From NCBI GenBank assembly GCA_951812315.1, contig CATOSA010000009.1, forward strand, positions 1-40,765: a DNA stretch of 40,765 nucleotides. Reading direction: 5' to 3'. Positions 27,174 to 36,218 of this stretch are shown piece by piece. How positions within the stretch are numbered: the first letter of the stretch is position 1; each line of letters opens with the position of its first letter. The translations under genes and the position numbers were made by a program. The notes below the pieces were generated by a model. That model was not told the DNA's origin. It did no database searches and was given only the letters and a program-made list of their open reading frames with translations. The stretch is from an uncultured Burkholderiales bacterium (GTDB lineage Bacteria; Pseudomonadota; Gammaproteobacteria; Burkholderiales; Eutrophovitaceae).

Positions 27174-28199
27174 CTACTTGGGCAGGCTGTCGTCTTTCAG
27201 AAGATCCCAGGCGAGCTCATAGCCATTGATTGGACTGTCTGCCTGTCCGGGGGCCCAAGGCATTTCATACCCCGGCACGGCGTGGCCAAGGTTCCGATAG
27301 AAAACGAGGCTGACCTCGACATCGTCCCGACAATTGACGTAGTCGCGCTGCTCAATGTCTTTGGCCAACGTATGCGTCACAGGCTGTAAATCGCAGCCAT
27401 TGTGCTCAACCCAGCGAGCCAAGGCGGTTTCACCCGAATAGCTCCATGAGGTACCAGCCTTCGGGGCCTCGGCAACGATTGTCTTGTTCCCGTCTTCGGG
27501 GTTTTTTAACGGTGTGTCACCCAATGCCACGTCGTACCAGGGATTGACCGGATCCCAGTGGCCGTGGATCGCTTTGATCGGAACGGCACGGCTTGGAACA
27601 CAATCTACCGCATGCGGAAGACCGAGCTTGGTGTCGGACGCTTTCGAGAACCGGATACCGCCAATTGCCACCACTGAGGCTATACGGTCGCTGAGGTCGC
27701 AGGCCAGGCGCGAGGCCATGCGTCCACCGCCGGAAAAGCCGATCACATAGATTCTGCGAGTGTCAATGCACGCTTCCTTGATTGCCTTGTCGATGGCCTT
27801 CGAAATGAAGTCAACATCGTCACGCGCGTCTTCGCTGGGATATCCACCGCCATAAGTGGGTACACCCGGCACATTCCATGTCCAGCCACCAAAGATCGGA
27901 CCAATAACGCCTTCTGGCGCGATCATGACAAAACCGTTGTCGTGCGCGGCAGGCATACCTTCCTTCAGGGAATACAGCCCCTTGCCGCCAGTTGGGTGCA
28001 GGTTGACGACGAGCGGTGAAGCCTTGCCAACTACACCTTTCGGAACATAGCCCAGTACCGTGTGCTCGTTGACATCAAGAGCGATCAGGCCGGACGCCAG
28101 TTTGTTCGAGCAATTTTCCGCGAACGCGCCACTGGTGGTTGCTGTGGTGACAAGCAAGGCAAGCCTGACAGCACCAATGCCAAATCTTGAGAGGCGCAT
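27174..28199 (-). CDS. Secreted PHB-depolymerase/feruloyl-esterase-like alpha/beta hydrolase
   Basis: This 341-residue protein has an N-terminal signal peptide (MRLSRFGIGAVRLALLVTTAT..., cleavage likely after GAFA) and an alpha/beta hydrolase core of the LpqC/esterase-PHB type. Landmarks are LVVNLHPTGGKGLY (oxyanion region), IYVIGFSGGGRMASRLACD with the nucleophile Ser, HGHWDPVNPW and a C-terminal NLGHAVPGYE with the catalytic His. Several cysteines (ENCSNK, EACIDT, ACDLS, DCVPS, GCDLQ, NCRDD) suggest disulfides in the exported form. Such enzymes hydrolyse polyesters or feruloyl/acetyl esters; the substrate cannot be fixed here. It may follow no operon, with about 130 bp to the cytochrome gene. 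Confidence 0.83.
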   Translation of the reverse strand: MRLSRFGIGAVRLALLVTTATTSGAFAENCSNKLASGLIALDVNEHTVLGYVPKGVVGKASPLVVNLHPTGGKGLYSLKEGMPAAHDNGFVMIAPEGVIGPIFGGWTWNVPGVPTYGGGYPSEDARDDVDFISKAIDKAIKEACIDTRRIYVIGFSGGGRMASRLACDLSDRIASVVAIGGIRFSKASDTKLGLPHAVDCVPSRAVPIKAIHGHWDPVNPWYDVALGDTPLKNPEDGNKTIVAEAPKAGTSWSYSGETALARWVEHNGCDLQPVTHTLAKDIEQRDYVNCRDDVEVSLVFYRNLGHAVPGYEMPWAPGQADSPINGYELAWDLLKDDSLPK

Positions 28200-28656
28200 T
28201 CCGCTACTTTCCTATTTTGGTGGCCCTTTATGTCAAGGTCCCACCACGTTGGTCCAGAAAACATTCTGGAAAAACGGGGCCAGACACGATTATGAGGCGC
28301 ATGTTGCGTCCACCCCACTCCCTTCGACACGGTCGATCTCTGGGTTAACGCGTCGATCTTGTGCGATAAACCCGGTTTAACTCAGACCGATCAACTTCGC
28401 GCCGCGGTTAGCTCTGGCATTTTGGCAAAGGGACTCTACCCCCTTACACGCTCATTAAGCCTTAGCGTCACGATTCTGCCCCCAAGAACACGCTTCTAAG
28501 CGACAGAAAAGGGCTTTTTCGATCATGTGTTCGTGCGAGATCATATACTTGCCGATGTCCGCCCCTGATCACGCTCGCACTTACGAATGAAGATCACATC
28601 TGCAACACTCGCCACTTTTGCGCGCGGCGCGAGCAACCGGTTCCGGACTTGCGGCC
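28200..28656. other. Non-coding stretch upstream of the esterase
   Basis: The stretch has no convincing ORF. A perfect inverted repeat TCCAGAA AACA TTCTGGA occurs at 28253–28270, about 55 bp before the esterase start codon; it could be an operator. The remainder up to the grxD terminator shows nothing I can assign. Confidence 0.4.
28253..28270. promoter_or_regulatory. Perfect inverted repeat upstream of the esterase gene
   Basis: TCCAGAA AACA TTCTGGA has seven-base arms around a four-base spacer, 54–71 bp upstream of the esterase start. It is not followed by a T-run on either strand, so it is not a normal terminator. A regulatory role is inferred only from position. Confidence 0.3.
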
Positions 28657-28685
28657 AAAAAAAGGCTGGCGCGTGCCAGCCTTTT
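28657..28685 (-). terminator. Rho-independent terminator of grxD
   Basis: On the minus strand the stem GGCTGGC, loop ACGC and GCCAGCC is followed by seven T, beginning 17 bp after the grxD stop. A shorter T-run on the other side (CCTTTT) makes it potentially bidirectional. It closes the hemA–prfA–prmC–grxD run. Confidence 0.9.
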
Positions 28686-28701
28686 GCTATGCGACCTGAG
28701 A

Positions 28702-29010
28702 TTACGTCTGGAACAACTTCTGAAGTTCGCCCGACTGATACATCTCGCGCATGATGTCTGCGCCGCCGACAAACTCGCCTTGCACATACAGCTGCGGTAC
28801 GGTCGGCCACTGCGAAAAATCCTTGACTCCCTGGCGAATGTTTTCATCCGCGAGGACGTTGACAGTAGCGACGTTGTCGGCGCCACACGCCTCCAGAATC
28901 TGTACCGCCGCGGCTGAAAAACCGCACATTGGCGCTTCCGGCGTGCCTTTCATGTACAGCACGACGGGATTCTCGGTAACTTGTTGCTTGATGACTTCCT
29001 GAGTGTCCAT
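28702..29010 (-). CDS. grxD: Monothiol glutaredoxin, Grx4 family
   Basis: This 102-residue protein has the monothiol signature CGFS (residues 29–32) in KGTPEAPMCGFSAAAVQIL, plus WPTVPQLYVQGEFVGGADIM, which binds glutathione. Such proteins bind and transfer a 2Fe-2S cluster with glutathione and take part in iron-sulfur assembly and iron sensing. I chose the ATG at 29010: it has TAAGGA at good spacing and matches the family length; an in-frame start five codons earlier is not needed. It is last in the hemA–prfA–prmC run, about 100 bp from prmC, and is followed by a strong terminator. Confidence 0.95.
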   Translation of the reverse strand: MDTQEVIKQQVTENPVVLYMKGTPEAPMCGFSAAAVQILEACGADNVATVNVLADENIRQGVKDFSQWPTVPQLYVQGEFVGGADIMREMYQSGELQKLFQT

Positions 29011-29110
29011 ATTCCTTAGCCTCAATCCTGATCTGAACGGGCTCTCGCCCGTGAATAACCCGCTAAATGAAACGGGCCCATTTTTACTCTTGCCCGTCCC
29101 GGGGGCTCAA

Positions 29111-30058
29111 TTATCCAGTGCCAGAGGCACCCGTCAACCGGCGTCCGCCCGAAATGCGCACATGCCCTGCCAGGTCGCGCTCTGAAACGATCTCGCGGTA
29201 CCCGGCGTCAATCAACAATTGCCGGCACGCTGCGGCCTGATCATGGCCGTGTTCGACCAGTAGCCAACCGCCGTCGGCGAGATACATGGGCGCTTGCGCA
29301 ATGATCACGCGCAGGTGATCAAGGCCGTCACGGCCACCAACGAGGGCTTGGCGGGGTTCAAAAAGTACATCTCCCCGGCTCAGGTGCTGGTCGCCGGCAG
29401 CGACGTACGGGGGATTGGACACGATAATGTCGAAACTGGTTCCATCGAGTTGGTCAAACCAGTTGCCGGCAACAAAACGGATGCGCGCCTGATCTGAAAG
29501 CAAGCGCTTGCTATTGTTTAGAGCTATGTCCAGAGCCATTTTCGAGTCGTCGACCGCCACCACTTTGACGTTGCTGCATTGCTGCGCAATGCTTATCGCA
29601 ATTGCGCCACTTCCTGTACCGAGATCAAGTACATTGACTTGCCCGCCTGGCGCGATTCGCTCTAGCGCTGCATTAACCAGCATTTCGGTTTCCGGACGGG
29701 GTATCAGAACGTCGGGCGACACATTGAACACGCTTGCGTAGAACTCTCGCTCGCCGAGGATATACGCGATCGGCTCGCCGGCAAGACGCCGCCGCAGTGA
29801 CTCCAGATATCGTTCGTTGCTTGCAGCCTGCAACGCAAGTTCAGGATCAGCGATCAGGCGGGACCGGGTGATATCCAGCGCGCGCATCAGCAGCAGTTCG
29901 ACTTCGCCGCGCGCATCGCGATTGGACAGCCCCAGCGCGTCACGCACACGCATGGCATCGTGCATCAGGGTGGCGCCCATCATCGATCGATCCACGTGCA
30001 ACGCATTGGCACTTGCGCGTTCTGAATTCACGGCGTCAGTACTGTAACCAGTGCTCAC
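29111..30058 (-). CDS. prmC: Peptide chain release factor N5-glutamine methyltransferase
   Basis: PrmC methylates the Gln of the GGQ motif in release factors using SAM. The core domain shows [25 protein letters not shown] (SAM motif I) and the catalytic NPPY in [13 protein letters not shown], then [17 protein letters not shown]. The GTG at 30058 overlaps the prfA stop as GTGA, which supports this start, but it gives an N-terminal tail of about 25 residues beyond the family; an ATG at 29983 or 29980 (MMGATLMHD) would give the usual length of about 290. The substrate, RF1, is encoded immediately upstream, a classic functional pairing. Confidence 0.93.
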   Translation of the reverse strand: MSTGYSTDAVNSERASANALHVDRSMMGATLMHDAMRVRDALGLSNRDARGEVELLLMRALDITRSRLIADPELALQAASNERYLESLRRRLAGEPIAYILGEREFYASVFNVSPDVLIPRPETEMLVNAALERIAPGGQVNVLDLGTGSGAIAISIAQQCSNVKVVAVDDSKMALDIALNNSKRLLSDQARIRFVAGNWFDQLDGTSFDIIVSNPPYVAAGDQHLSRGDVLFEPRQALVGGRDGLDHLRVIIAQAPMYLADGGWLLVEHGHDQAAACRQLLIDAGYREIVSERDLAGHVRISGGRRLTGASGTG

Positions 30059-31146
30059 TGCATTGCCGCTTCTTCTGACAGTGCCGCAAGCTGTTCAGCC
30101 TGATGCTCGGCAGCCAGCGCATCAATCAATTCGTCAAGATCGCCGTCCATGAATTGCGGCAGCTTGTAGAGCGTCATGTTGATGCGATGATCGCTCACAC
30201 GGCCTTGCGGAAAGTTGTAAGTGCGAATGCGTTCTGACCGGTCGCCGCTGCCGACCATTGACTTGCGCGTCGCCGCTTCTTCCGCTTGCTGCGCACTAAG
30301 TTGCCGGTCCTTGATGCGCGCGCTGAGTATGAATAACGCCTGCGCCTTGTTCTTGTGCTGCGATCGACCGTCCTGGCACTCGACCACGATACCAGTCGGC
30401 AAATGGGTGATGCGAATCGCGGAGTCAGTCTTGTTGACGTGCTGACCGCCGGCGCCCGAGGCCCTGTACGTGTCGATTCTCATCTCCGCCGGATTGAGTT
30501 CCACATCACCGATCTCGTCCGCTTCGGGCATGATTGCGACTGTGCATGCGCTGGTGTGGATGCGCCCCTGCGTTTCAGTTTCCGGTACCCGTTGCACCCG
30601 ATGTACGCCCGATTCGAACTTGAGTTTCGAATAGGCACCAGTACCGGTGATCGTCGCGATAATCTCCTTGTACCCACCGACATCCGACGGGCTCTGCGAA
30701 ACCACCGCAACCTGCCATCGCTGGCGCTCAGCAAAGCGGTTGTACATTCTGAACAGGTCGCCCGCAAAAAGTGCCGACTCATCTCCGCCGGTACCGGCAC
30801 GAATCTCGAGAAAGATGTTCCGGTCATCGTTTGGATCTTTCGGAAGAAGCCGTTTCTGCAGTTCAGCCTCCAATGCCTCCTGCCGCTCGCGCCCGGCTGC
30901 GATCTCTGCGTCGGCGAGTTCCTTCATTTCGGGATCGCCGGTGAGTTCGAGTGCAGACTGGATTTCTTTCTCGTTGTTCAGATATTTCTGGTAGAGCTCG
31001 ACCAACGGCGTGATTTCCGCATGCTCGCGCGTGTGACGGCGAAAACCGTCTATGTCCTGCGTAGCGTCTTCGGAACTCAGCAATACGTTCAGCTCTTCCA
31101 GTCTGGCGGACAGATTCGCCAGACTGGACGTGATCGTGGATTTCAT
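30055..31146 (-). CDS. prfA: Peptide chain release factor 1
   Basis: This 363-residue protein recognises UAA and UAG stop codons and triggers peptide release. The codon-recognition P-x-T motif is at 188–190 ([10 protein letters not shown]), and the catalytic GGQ at 233–235 ([14 protein letters not shown]), with [14 protein letters not shown] and [15 protein letters not shown] also present. Length is normal for RF1. Its ATG overlaps the hemA stop and its stop overlaps the prmC start, so hemA–prfA–prmC form one translationally coupled unit. RF1 appears intact, so TAG should act as a stop in this organism, which bears on the amber codon in the kinase gene. Confidence 0.97.
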   Translation of the reverse strand: MKSTITSSLANLSARLEELNVLLSSEDATQDIDGFRRHTREHAEITPLVELYQKYLNNEKEIQSALELTGDPEMKELADAEIAAGRERQEALEAELQKRLLPKDPNDDRNIFLEIRAGTGGDESALFAGDLFRMYNRFAERQRWQVAVVSQSPSDVGGYKEIIATITGTGAYSKLKFESGVHRVQRVPETETQGRIHTSACTVAIMPEADEIGDVELNPAEMRIDTYRASGAGGQHVNKTDSAIRITHLPTGIVVECQDGRSQHKNKAQALFILSARIKDRQLSAQQAEEAATRKSMVGSGDRSERIRTYNFPQGRVSDHRINMTLYKLPQFMDGDLDELIDALAAEHQAEQLAALSEEAAMQ

Positions 31147-32435
31147 TCGCCCACGTCGATGCGATGCAGGCGTGCTAGCGCTTGCATCAGTTGCGCGCGC
31201 TCCGCGGTTTCGGCCTGGTTAAGCGTACTGGTCGGCGCATGCAGGAACTTGTTGGTCAACGACTGGGAAAACTGCTCAAGAACTTTTCTCGGGTCGTCTC
31301 CGCGCTCAATTGCCGCCAGCGCACGTTCAGTTTCCCGGCGGCGCATTTGATCGGCCTGGTCGCGGAATGCCCGTATCGTCGGCACCACTTCGCGCGATTC
31401 AAGCCAGTGCATATACGTGCCGACACCAGCGCTGATGATCGCTTCAGCCTGTTCGACTGCAGCCTTGCGTGCACCAAGGCCTTCCTGAACGATCTTGCCA
31501 AGGTCGTCAACGGTGTACAGAAATACGTCGTCGAGTTCGGCAGCTTCAGCTTCTATGTCGCGCGGCACGGCAAGGTCGATCATCAACATCGGGCGATGGC
31601 GGCGCGCCTTGATGCCGCGCTCGATCATGCCTTTACCAAGAATGGGCAACGGGCTCGCCGTGCACGATACGACAATGTCGTAATGCGAAAGTTGTTCGGG
31701 AAGGTCGTTCAGAGCAATCGACTCGGCGCCATATCGTCCGGCAAGTTCAGCGGCGCGTTCTGTCGTACGGTTGGCAAAAATTGTTTCACGCGGTTTGCGC
31801 GCCGCGAAGTGAGTCGCGCAAAGTTCGATCATGTCGCCGGCACCGATAAACAGGATTCTCTGCTCGGCTATGGTCGGAAAGATGCGTTCAGACAATCTCA
31901 CCGCGGCGGCAGCCATCGAAATTGAATTCTCTCCAATTTCCGTGCGGGTACGCACATCCTTGGCAACCGAGAACGTCGACTGAAACAGCTTGTGCAGGAC
32001 GCTCCCCATCGTGCCTGCCTTCTCTGCGCTGCGCACGGCGTCTTTCATCTGACCGAGAATTTGCGGCTCGCCAAGCACCATGGAATCGAGACCACTTGCA
32101 ACGCGGAACGCATGGTCCACGGCGCTGGCCTCGGGCAAGCTGTAGATGAACGGTTCGATCCTGGTCGTATCGAGACGATGAAAACGCGCCAGCCAGTCGA
32201 CCGCGCGGGTCGGCTCACTCGTGCTGCAGTAAATATCCGTCCGGTTGCAGGTAGAGATGATTGCCGCCTCGCGCACGGGCTCATGGTCAACCAGGTCACG
32301 TAGCGCCTCGTCCAGGCAGGCAGTTTCAAACGAAACCTGCTCCCGGACTTCTAGCGGTGCGGTGTGATGGTTGATCCCGAAGGCGAATAGCTGCGGTATC
32401 GGCAAGAGGCCAGGTGATGCGTCAATCGTATGCAA
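31143..32435 (-). CDS. hemA: Glutamyl-tRNA reductase
   Basis: This 430-residue enzyme makes glutamate-1-semialdehyde from glutamyl-tRNA using NADPH, the committed step of tetrapyrrole synthesis by the C5 route. The catalytic cysteine is C63 in STCNRTDIY; substrate and NADPH regions include [28 protein letters not shown] and [11 protein letters not shown]. The only in-frame start ahead of the domain is TTG at 32435, which is about 17 codons upstream of the usual beginning ([12 protein letters not shown]). A TATAAT lies just upstream. The gene connects to the hemC–hemD–hemX–hemY cluster by pathway though not by position. Confidence 0.94.
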   Translation of the reverse strand: MHTIDASPGLLPIPQLFAFGINHHTAPLEVREQVSFETACLDEALRDLVDHEPVREAAIISTCNRTDIYCSTSEPTRAVDWLARFHRLDTTRIEPFIYSLPEASAVDHAFRVASGLDSMVLGEPQILGQMKDAVRSAEKAGTMGSVLHKLFQSTFSVAKDVRTRTEIGENSISMAAAAVRLSERIFPTIAEQRILFIGAGDMIELCATHFAARKPRETIFANRTTERAAELAGRYGAESIALNDLPEQLSHYDIVVSCTASPLPILGKGMIERGIKARRHRPMLMIDLAVPRDIEAEAAELDDVFLYTVDDLGKIVQEGLGARKAAVEQAEAIISAGVGTYMHWLESREVVPTIRAFRDQADQMRRRETERALAAIERGDDPRKVLEQFSQSLTNKFLHAPTSTLNQAETAERAQLMQALARLHRIDVGE

Positions 32436-32442
32436 GTCGGTA

Positions 32443-32448
32443 ATTATA
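32443..32448 (-). promoter_or_regulatory. Candidate -10 hexamer for hemA
   Basis: On the minus strand this is a perfect TATAAT, eight bases before the TTG used as hemA start. No good -35 hexamer is seen at 16–18 bp. If it is active, transcription would begin at about the TTG, implying either a leaderless message or an internal start. Confidence 0.3.
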
Positions 32449-32555
32449 AATCAGAATTAGGCTAAATCCGGGGCCAAATTTCGCGCCGCAGACGGCTACA
32501 TTCGGGTTAATCGGGCCGGTGGGGCCAATAACTCGAGGGGTTGCGAGGGCGGCCG

Positions 32556-33590
32556 TTACCAGAGCCAGGCGGCGCCACGAACCCCGCTGGAGTCGCCATG
32601 CGCGTTGCTCAACAATCGGGTCGCGACCGAATCCGAGAAAACGTAGCGGTTCCACATTCGCGGAACTTCATTGTAAATGCGCTCAACGTTCGACAAGCCG
32701 CCGCCGAGCACACTCACATGCGGGTCGACAATGTTAATCACATGCGCGAGAGCGCGAGCGAGCCGGTCGGTGTATCGCTCGACGCAAGCAACTGCATCGG
32801 CCTCCCCTGCCTCGGCACGTCCAAAGACATCGGATGCCTGAATCGATGAACCCGAACCGTGACGTGCACGGTTTTCTGAACCTGGAGGGCGCCGCACGTA
32901 GTCGTTCACGATCCCCGGGCCGGACAGAAACGTCTCTACGCATCCGGTCTTGCCGCAATAGCAGTCCGGTCCCGGCAACTCGCCATCTTGCGGCCACGGA
33001 AGCGGATTGTGCCCCCATTCGCCGCTGATCGAGTTGCAACCATCGAGCACTTGCCCGTCAACGACGATCGCACCACCGACGCCGGTCCCGAGAATCACGC
33101 CGAAAACGACTTGCGCTGCTCGCGCCGCTCCATCGGTCGCCTCTGACAGTGCAAAGCAATTTGCATCGTTTGCGATGCGCACTTAACGGCCAATTGCAGT
33201 TTCCAGATCAGCCTTCAATGGCATTGCATTCAACCAGACCGAATTGCAGTTCTTCATCAACCCGCTCGCCGCTGAAAGCGCGCCCGGAGTACCAATGCCG
33301 ATGCTGCATTCCGAATCCGTCGCGTGCCCGGCTTCGCGCACCAGATTCGTCACAGCCTGGATCGTTGACCGGTAATTGCCGCGCGGCGACGGTATACGTT
33401 TGCGCCACCACTCAGATCCATCCGGGCGCAACACGACACACTCAATTTTTGTGCCGCCCAGATCCACACCAATTCGGGCGCGCAAACGCGCCTGTTCGTC
33501 GTTAACGATCACTCGTTTGGGCTTGGCCGGAAATTTTCCCGATGCAGTGTTTGTCAATGGATGCTCAATCAGTAGTGTTCCATTTTCCAC
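32556..33590 (-). pseudogene. ROK-family fructokinase (Mak-like) with an in-frame TAA
   Basis: One frame of about 345 codons encodes a complete ROK sugar kinase but is cut by TAA at 33183–33185. The first part has the ATP motif IGVDLGGTKIE, RIPSPRGNYRSTI and IGTPGALSAASG. After the stop come RIANDANCFALSEA, GTGVGGAIV, GEWGHNPLPWPQD, the zinc site CYCGKTGCVETF and GDSSGVRGAAWLW. The order and motifs match E. coli Mak (fructokinase), where Glu occupies the site of the stop; GAA or AAA to TAA is one base. The annotated start is GTG 33590, with a GTG at 33512 as an alternative. Only nonsense is present, no frameshift, suggesting recent loss. Confidence 0.88.
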
Positions 33591-33620
33591 AGCGTGGCAA
33601 CTTATAGCGTAGCAACTTAT
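33591..33620. repeat. Tandem 15-bp repeat upstream of the ROK kinase
   Basis: Two adjacent copies of AGCGTRGCAACTTAT (33591–33605 and 33606–33620) differ at one base. They abut the GTG start of the ROK gene on its upstream side. They could be a recent slippage duplication or paired binding sites. Confidence 0.7.
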
Positions 33621-34096
33621 GGATATGTTTCTATTGATAGACGCTCTGACGCAATTTCGTCATCCCGGCGGTGATGTGGATAGATCAAATGCCTGTTGAC
33701 TAAACGTTGATCGCACCAGGCTTGCCAATGTCATGTCGCTGCCCGGCTGGTCAGTCTGTCAGCGATCCGCAAATCATTCCCGAAACGGCAATCGCACTTT
33801 TTTGCACAATACATCAAGATCAGCGAATAATATTGACGCCATATAATCAAGGCAACGATCACGCAGGTTTTCCGCGGACACTATCGGGTTGGCTATGAGA
33901 ATGCTCGAGGGCTGGTGAAAGAGCGAGAGGCGCGTTTATACTTCCAACTCTCCATCGGTAAGGACGCCACCTCATTGGAATGTTGATCTGGTTGGCACCT
34001 TAACTGCCATGAGGCGTTCATTTGGATAGCGCAGTCCTGCACTTTGGGAGTTTCATGGTTTCCGGTCTTCAGCTACGTCAGAGGGGTGAATAAACA
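33621..34096. other. Non-coding stretch between the ROK pseudogene and the LamG gene
   Basis: This region separates two divergent genes. A perfect TATAAT is at 33842–33847 on the plus strand, but no -35 hexamer stands at suitable spacing and the start of the downstream gene is 250 bp away. No ORF with family resemblance is found. Confidence 0.4.
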
Positions 34097-34927
34097 GTGA
34101 AAAAACTCAATGGACTGACACAAAAAGCTATTGCATACCTGGGAATTGAATCAAACAAGGCAGTGACGTGCGCCCAGTATTTGATGTTTGTAAGCGCCGC
34201 CGTGTTCCTTGGTGCCTGCGCGACTGAACCGACAGTAGTGGACGAACAGCCTTCAGCAGTCGTTGAAGACGTGATCGACACAGCAAACCTCGGCGCGTAT
34301 TACGCCTTCGATGGATCAGCCAGAGATTCAAGCGGCAATGGCAATCACGGTACCGTTCATGGCGGAAATTTTGTGCCTGACAGACTGGGACGACCAGCAA
34401 GTGCTTACGCGTTCAATGGCGCGGATGCCTATATCTCGGTGCCCGGCACACCAAGCCTTGACTCGGATTACGAAGTGTCAATGTCAGTCTGGCTGTACCA
34501 CAAGACTCAGGATAGTGAACAAGAGTGGTACTCCATCATGGAGAAAACCGATCCGGAACGGTGGGGACATTCAAAGTACGGCTTGTGGCTTATTCGTGAC
34601 CTGGTTGAGCTTTGTGTTCAGCCTTTTGATCTCGAAATCCCGCATCGATGCACAGATAGCGACACCAAACTGGAACCCGAGAAATGGCATCATTTGGTCG
34701 GCATGAGCGACGGCACAGTCTTGCGCATGTATATCAACGGCCGACTCGCCGGGGAAAAGGATTTCGGCTCGCGAATGCCCAACTCCAAGAGCCACTACGA
34801 ACTTTACATGGGAACCGATTTGTACGACGCGGCCCCGGTCTATGCGAAAGGCGCAATAGACGAACTCAGGGTGTATATGCGTGTGTTGAGTGAAGAAGAA
34901 GTCATGGCGCTCTATCAAGCGAATTAG
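34097..34927 (+). CDS. LamG/concanavalin-A-like lectin domain lipoprotein
   Basis: The protein has 276 residues. A hydrophobic segment ending FLGAC (around residues 30–42) is a lipobox, so the protein is likely lipid-anchored after cleavage before that Cys; the hydrophilic stretch of about 28 residues before it is unusually long, and the true start may be an internal codon. The remainder is a LamG-3/ConA-like domain: YYAFDGSARDSSGNGNHGTV, AYAFNGADAYISVPG, VSMSVWLYHK, KWHHLVGMSDG and GAIDELRVYMRVLSEEEV. This fold binds sugars or mediates adhesion. The GTG at 34097 has GAGGGG about 11–16 bases upstream. It stands alone. Confidence 0.78.
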   Translation: MKKLNGLTQKAIAYLGIESNKAVTCAQYLMFVSAAVFLGACATEPTVVDEQPSAVVEDVIDTANLGAYYAFDGSARDSSGNGNHGTVHGGNFVPDRLGRPASAYAFNGADAYISVPGTPSLDSDYEVSMSVWLYHKTQDSEQEWYSIMEKTDPERWGHSKYGLWLIRDLVELCVQPFDLEIPHRCTDSDTKLEPEKWHHLVGMSDGTVLRMYINGRLAGEKDFGSRMPNSKSHYELYMGTDLYDAAPVYAKGAIDELRVYMRVLSEEEVMALYQAN

Positions 34928-35060
34928 GTTGGAGGAAGGAAGTACGGGAAGAGGTGACCATTCTGGCCGGCCTCTCTGTTAGCAAATCGGGCGGGTAATC
35001 CCGACGCAATCTGGTCGAGCGGCGACCGGGGCTGCGCTTCCCGCCTGCCAATGCGCCCGC

Positions 35061-35088
35061 AATTTGTGGCCGACGGCAGAATCGAACC
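35061..35088 (-). repeat. Degenerate 3' fragment of tRNA-Phe (possible attachment-site remnant)
   Basis: Aligned with the 3' end of the intact tRNA-Phe at 36014, this segment matches at 23 of 28 positions in the same orientation, including ATTNGTGGCC and GAATCGAACC (the T-loop and 3' acceptor side on the minus strand). The rest of a tRNA (anticodon arm, 5' acceptor strand) is not present. Partial tRNA 3' copies in direct orientation are typical of integrase attachment sites, but no integrase lies between the copies. Confidence 0.55.
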
Positions 35089-35200
35089 GATCTTCCGGAG
35101 CAGTCTTTTGCATTGGGAGTGCCGCGTTCAAATGACGAGGCCCCTTGCTCGAGGGGCACCGCACCTTAGAAACCCATATCGTTGGGACCCATATCCTGGT

Positions 35201-35224
35201 CAGGGAATTTCCGATCATTCCCTG
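35201..35224. repeat. Perfect inverted repeat
   Basis: CAGGGAAT and ATTCCCTG are eight-base arms around an eight-base spacer. The region between the LamG gene and the small exported protein gene is otherwise empty; the repeat lies about 240 bp upstream of the latter. An operator role is only a guess. Confidence 0.45.
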
Positions 35225-35460
35225 CGAATCCCCAATGGCGCTCGGCTCTCCGGAAGTGTAAAGCCCTTCAAAACCTTGTTGGGCCTACAAGCGCCATATT
35301 CATAGCGCCAAACCTCGCAGAATTTGCAAAATGGTATTTCCGCACATTCTTCCTGTGTAAGCGTTCGCAGCCTGAAGAAACGTGAATCCGTACAACCCAT
35401 CGCACGGACACAAATTCAAGCGAAACATAGTTAACCAGACACTTACTCAGGAGATACACA

Positions 35461-35740
35461 ATGAAACTCAGCAAAAACACCATCGCCGCAACAGTCGCCG
35501 CTATCGTAATAGGTGGATTTGTCCATCAGCCCGGCCGCCGCCAAGGTTCACGAAAATGGTCGTGTGCCGACAGCCTCTGACAACGCCGGTTTCACAGTTA
35601 GCGGAGACGTGTTCTACAACAACGGTCGCACCGCTCCCGAAGGCACCAAGCCCATTCTGAGAAGCACCGCCAACGGCAAAACCAACGGCCGCCGGCTAAG
35701 CCCGAATTCACCACCATCCCGAAAACCCCCGCGCAGATAA
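35461..35740 (+). pseudogene. Small exported protein, frameshifted
   Basis: An ATG at 35461 with a strong ribosome site (AGGAGA six bases upstream) opens a signal peptide, MKLSKNTIAATVAAIVIGGFV, but this frame then goes out of register and stops. Removing one C near 35524 joins it to a frame reading ISPAAAKVHENGRVPTASD, giving a natural signal-peptidase site (AAA/KVH). The mature peptide would have about 65 residues, including GFTVSGDVFYNNGRTAPEG, ending in a stop inside the terminator stem. I do not recognise the family. The complete signals (ribosome site, signal peptide, terminator) suggest a genuine, well-expressed gene with a recent one-base insertion or a sequencing error. Confidence 0.6.
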
Positions 35741-35759
35741 CCTGCGTGGGGGGTTTTTT
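35722..35759 (+). terminator. Strong rho-independent terminator after the small exported protein gene
   Basis: Stem AACCCCCGCGCAG pairs with CTGCGTGGGGGGTT across a loop of about five bases and is followed by a run of T (35754–35759). The stop codon of the small gene falls in the loop region. Confidence 0.9.
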
Positions 35760-36013
35760 GTTCGCAACTAGAGCAAAAATCGGTGAAATCGGGGCAAACG
35801 ACGCCCCTCTTGTTCGCTCAAACTATTTTTGAATGACTCGCGGCAACGTTGAGGGTAAATGCTTCTGTCGAATTCGCTGCATCGCGTACTTGAACCAGCT
35901 TTTCCCGGCCTGCTTGTCTCATAAGCCCGTTGTCGGCTTGGCAAGGTTCGGGGCTGAGCCGGGGATCAAGGTCTAATGTCTCGCCCCAGACACGCAATCA
36001 GGAGTTGCGAAAT

Positions 36014-36089
<76 letters not shown>

Positions 36090-36218
36090 ACTTCCCTGCT
36101 AATACCTTTAGCCGCGGCAAGAATGTTCGCATCGGACCGGCTGATGTCCGTCGCAAAGCGGCGAATTATACGGAGAAATTCGGCGCCGACCAACCGGGTA
36201 GATGCGTTTCGGTATTTG

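Larger units (their letters stand above)
34928..35460. other. Non-coding stretch containing a tRNA 3' fragment and an inverted repeat
   Basis: No gene is recognisable in these 533 bp. Two items are listed separately: a degenerate tRNA-Phe-like 3' end at 35061–35088 and a perfect inverted repeat at 35201–35224. A further small palindrome CCCCT TGCTCG AGGGG occurs near 35140–35156. Confidence 0.5.

Noticed and set aside
33819..33847. TATAAT as promoter for the LamG gene
   Set aside because: No -35 hexamer at 16–18 bp and the start codon is 250 bp away.
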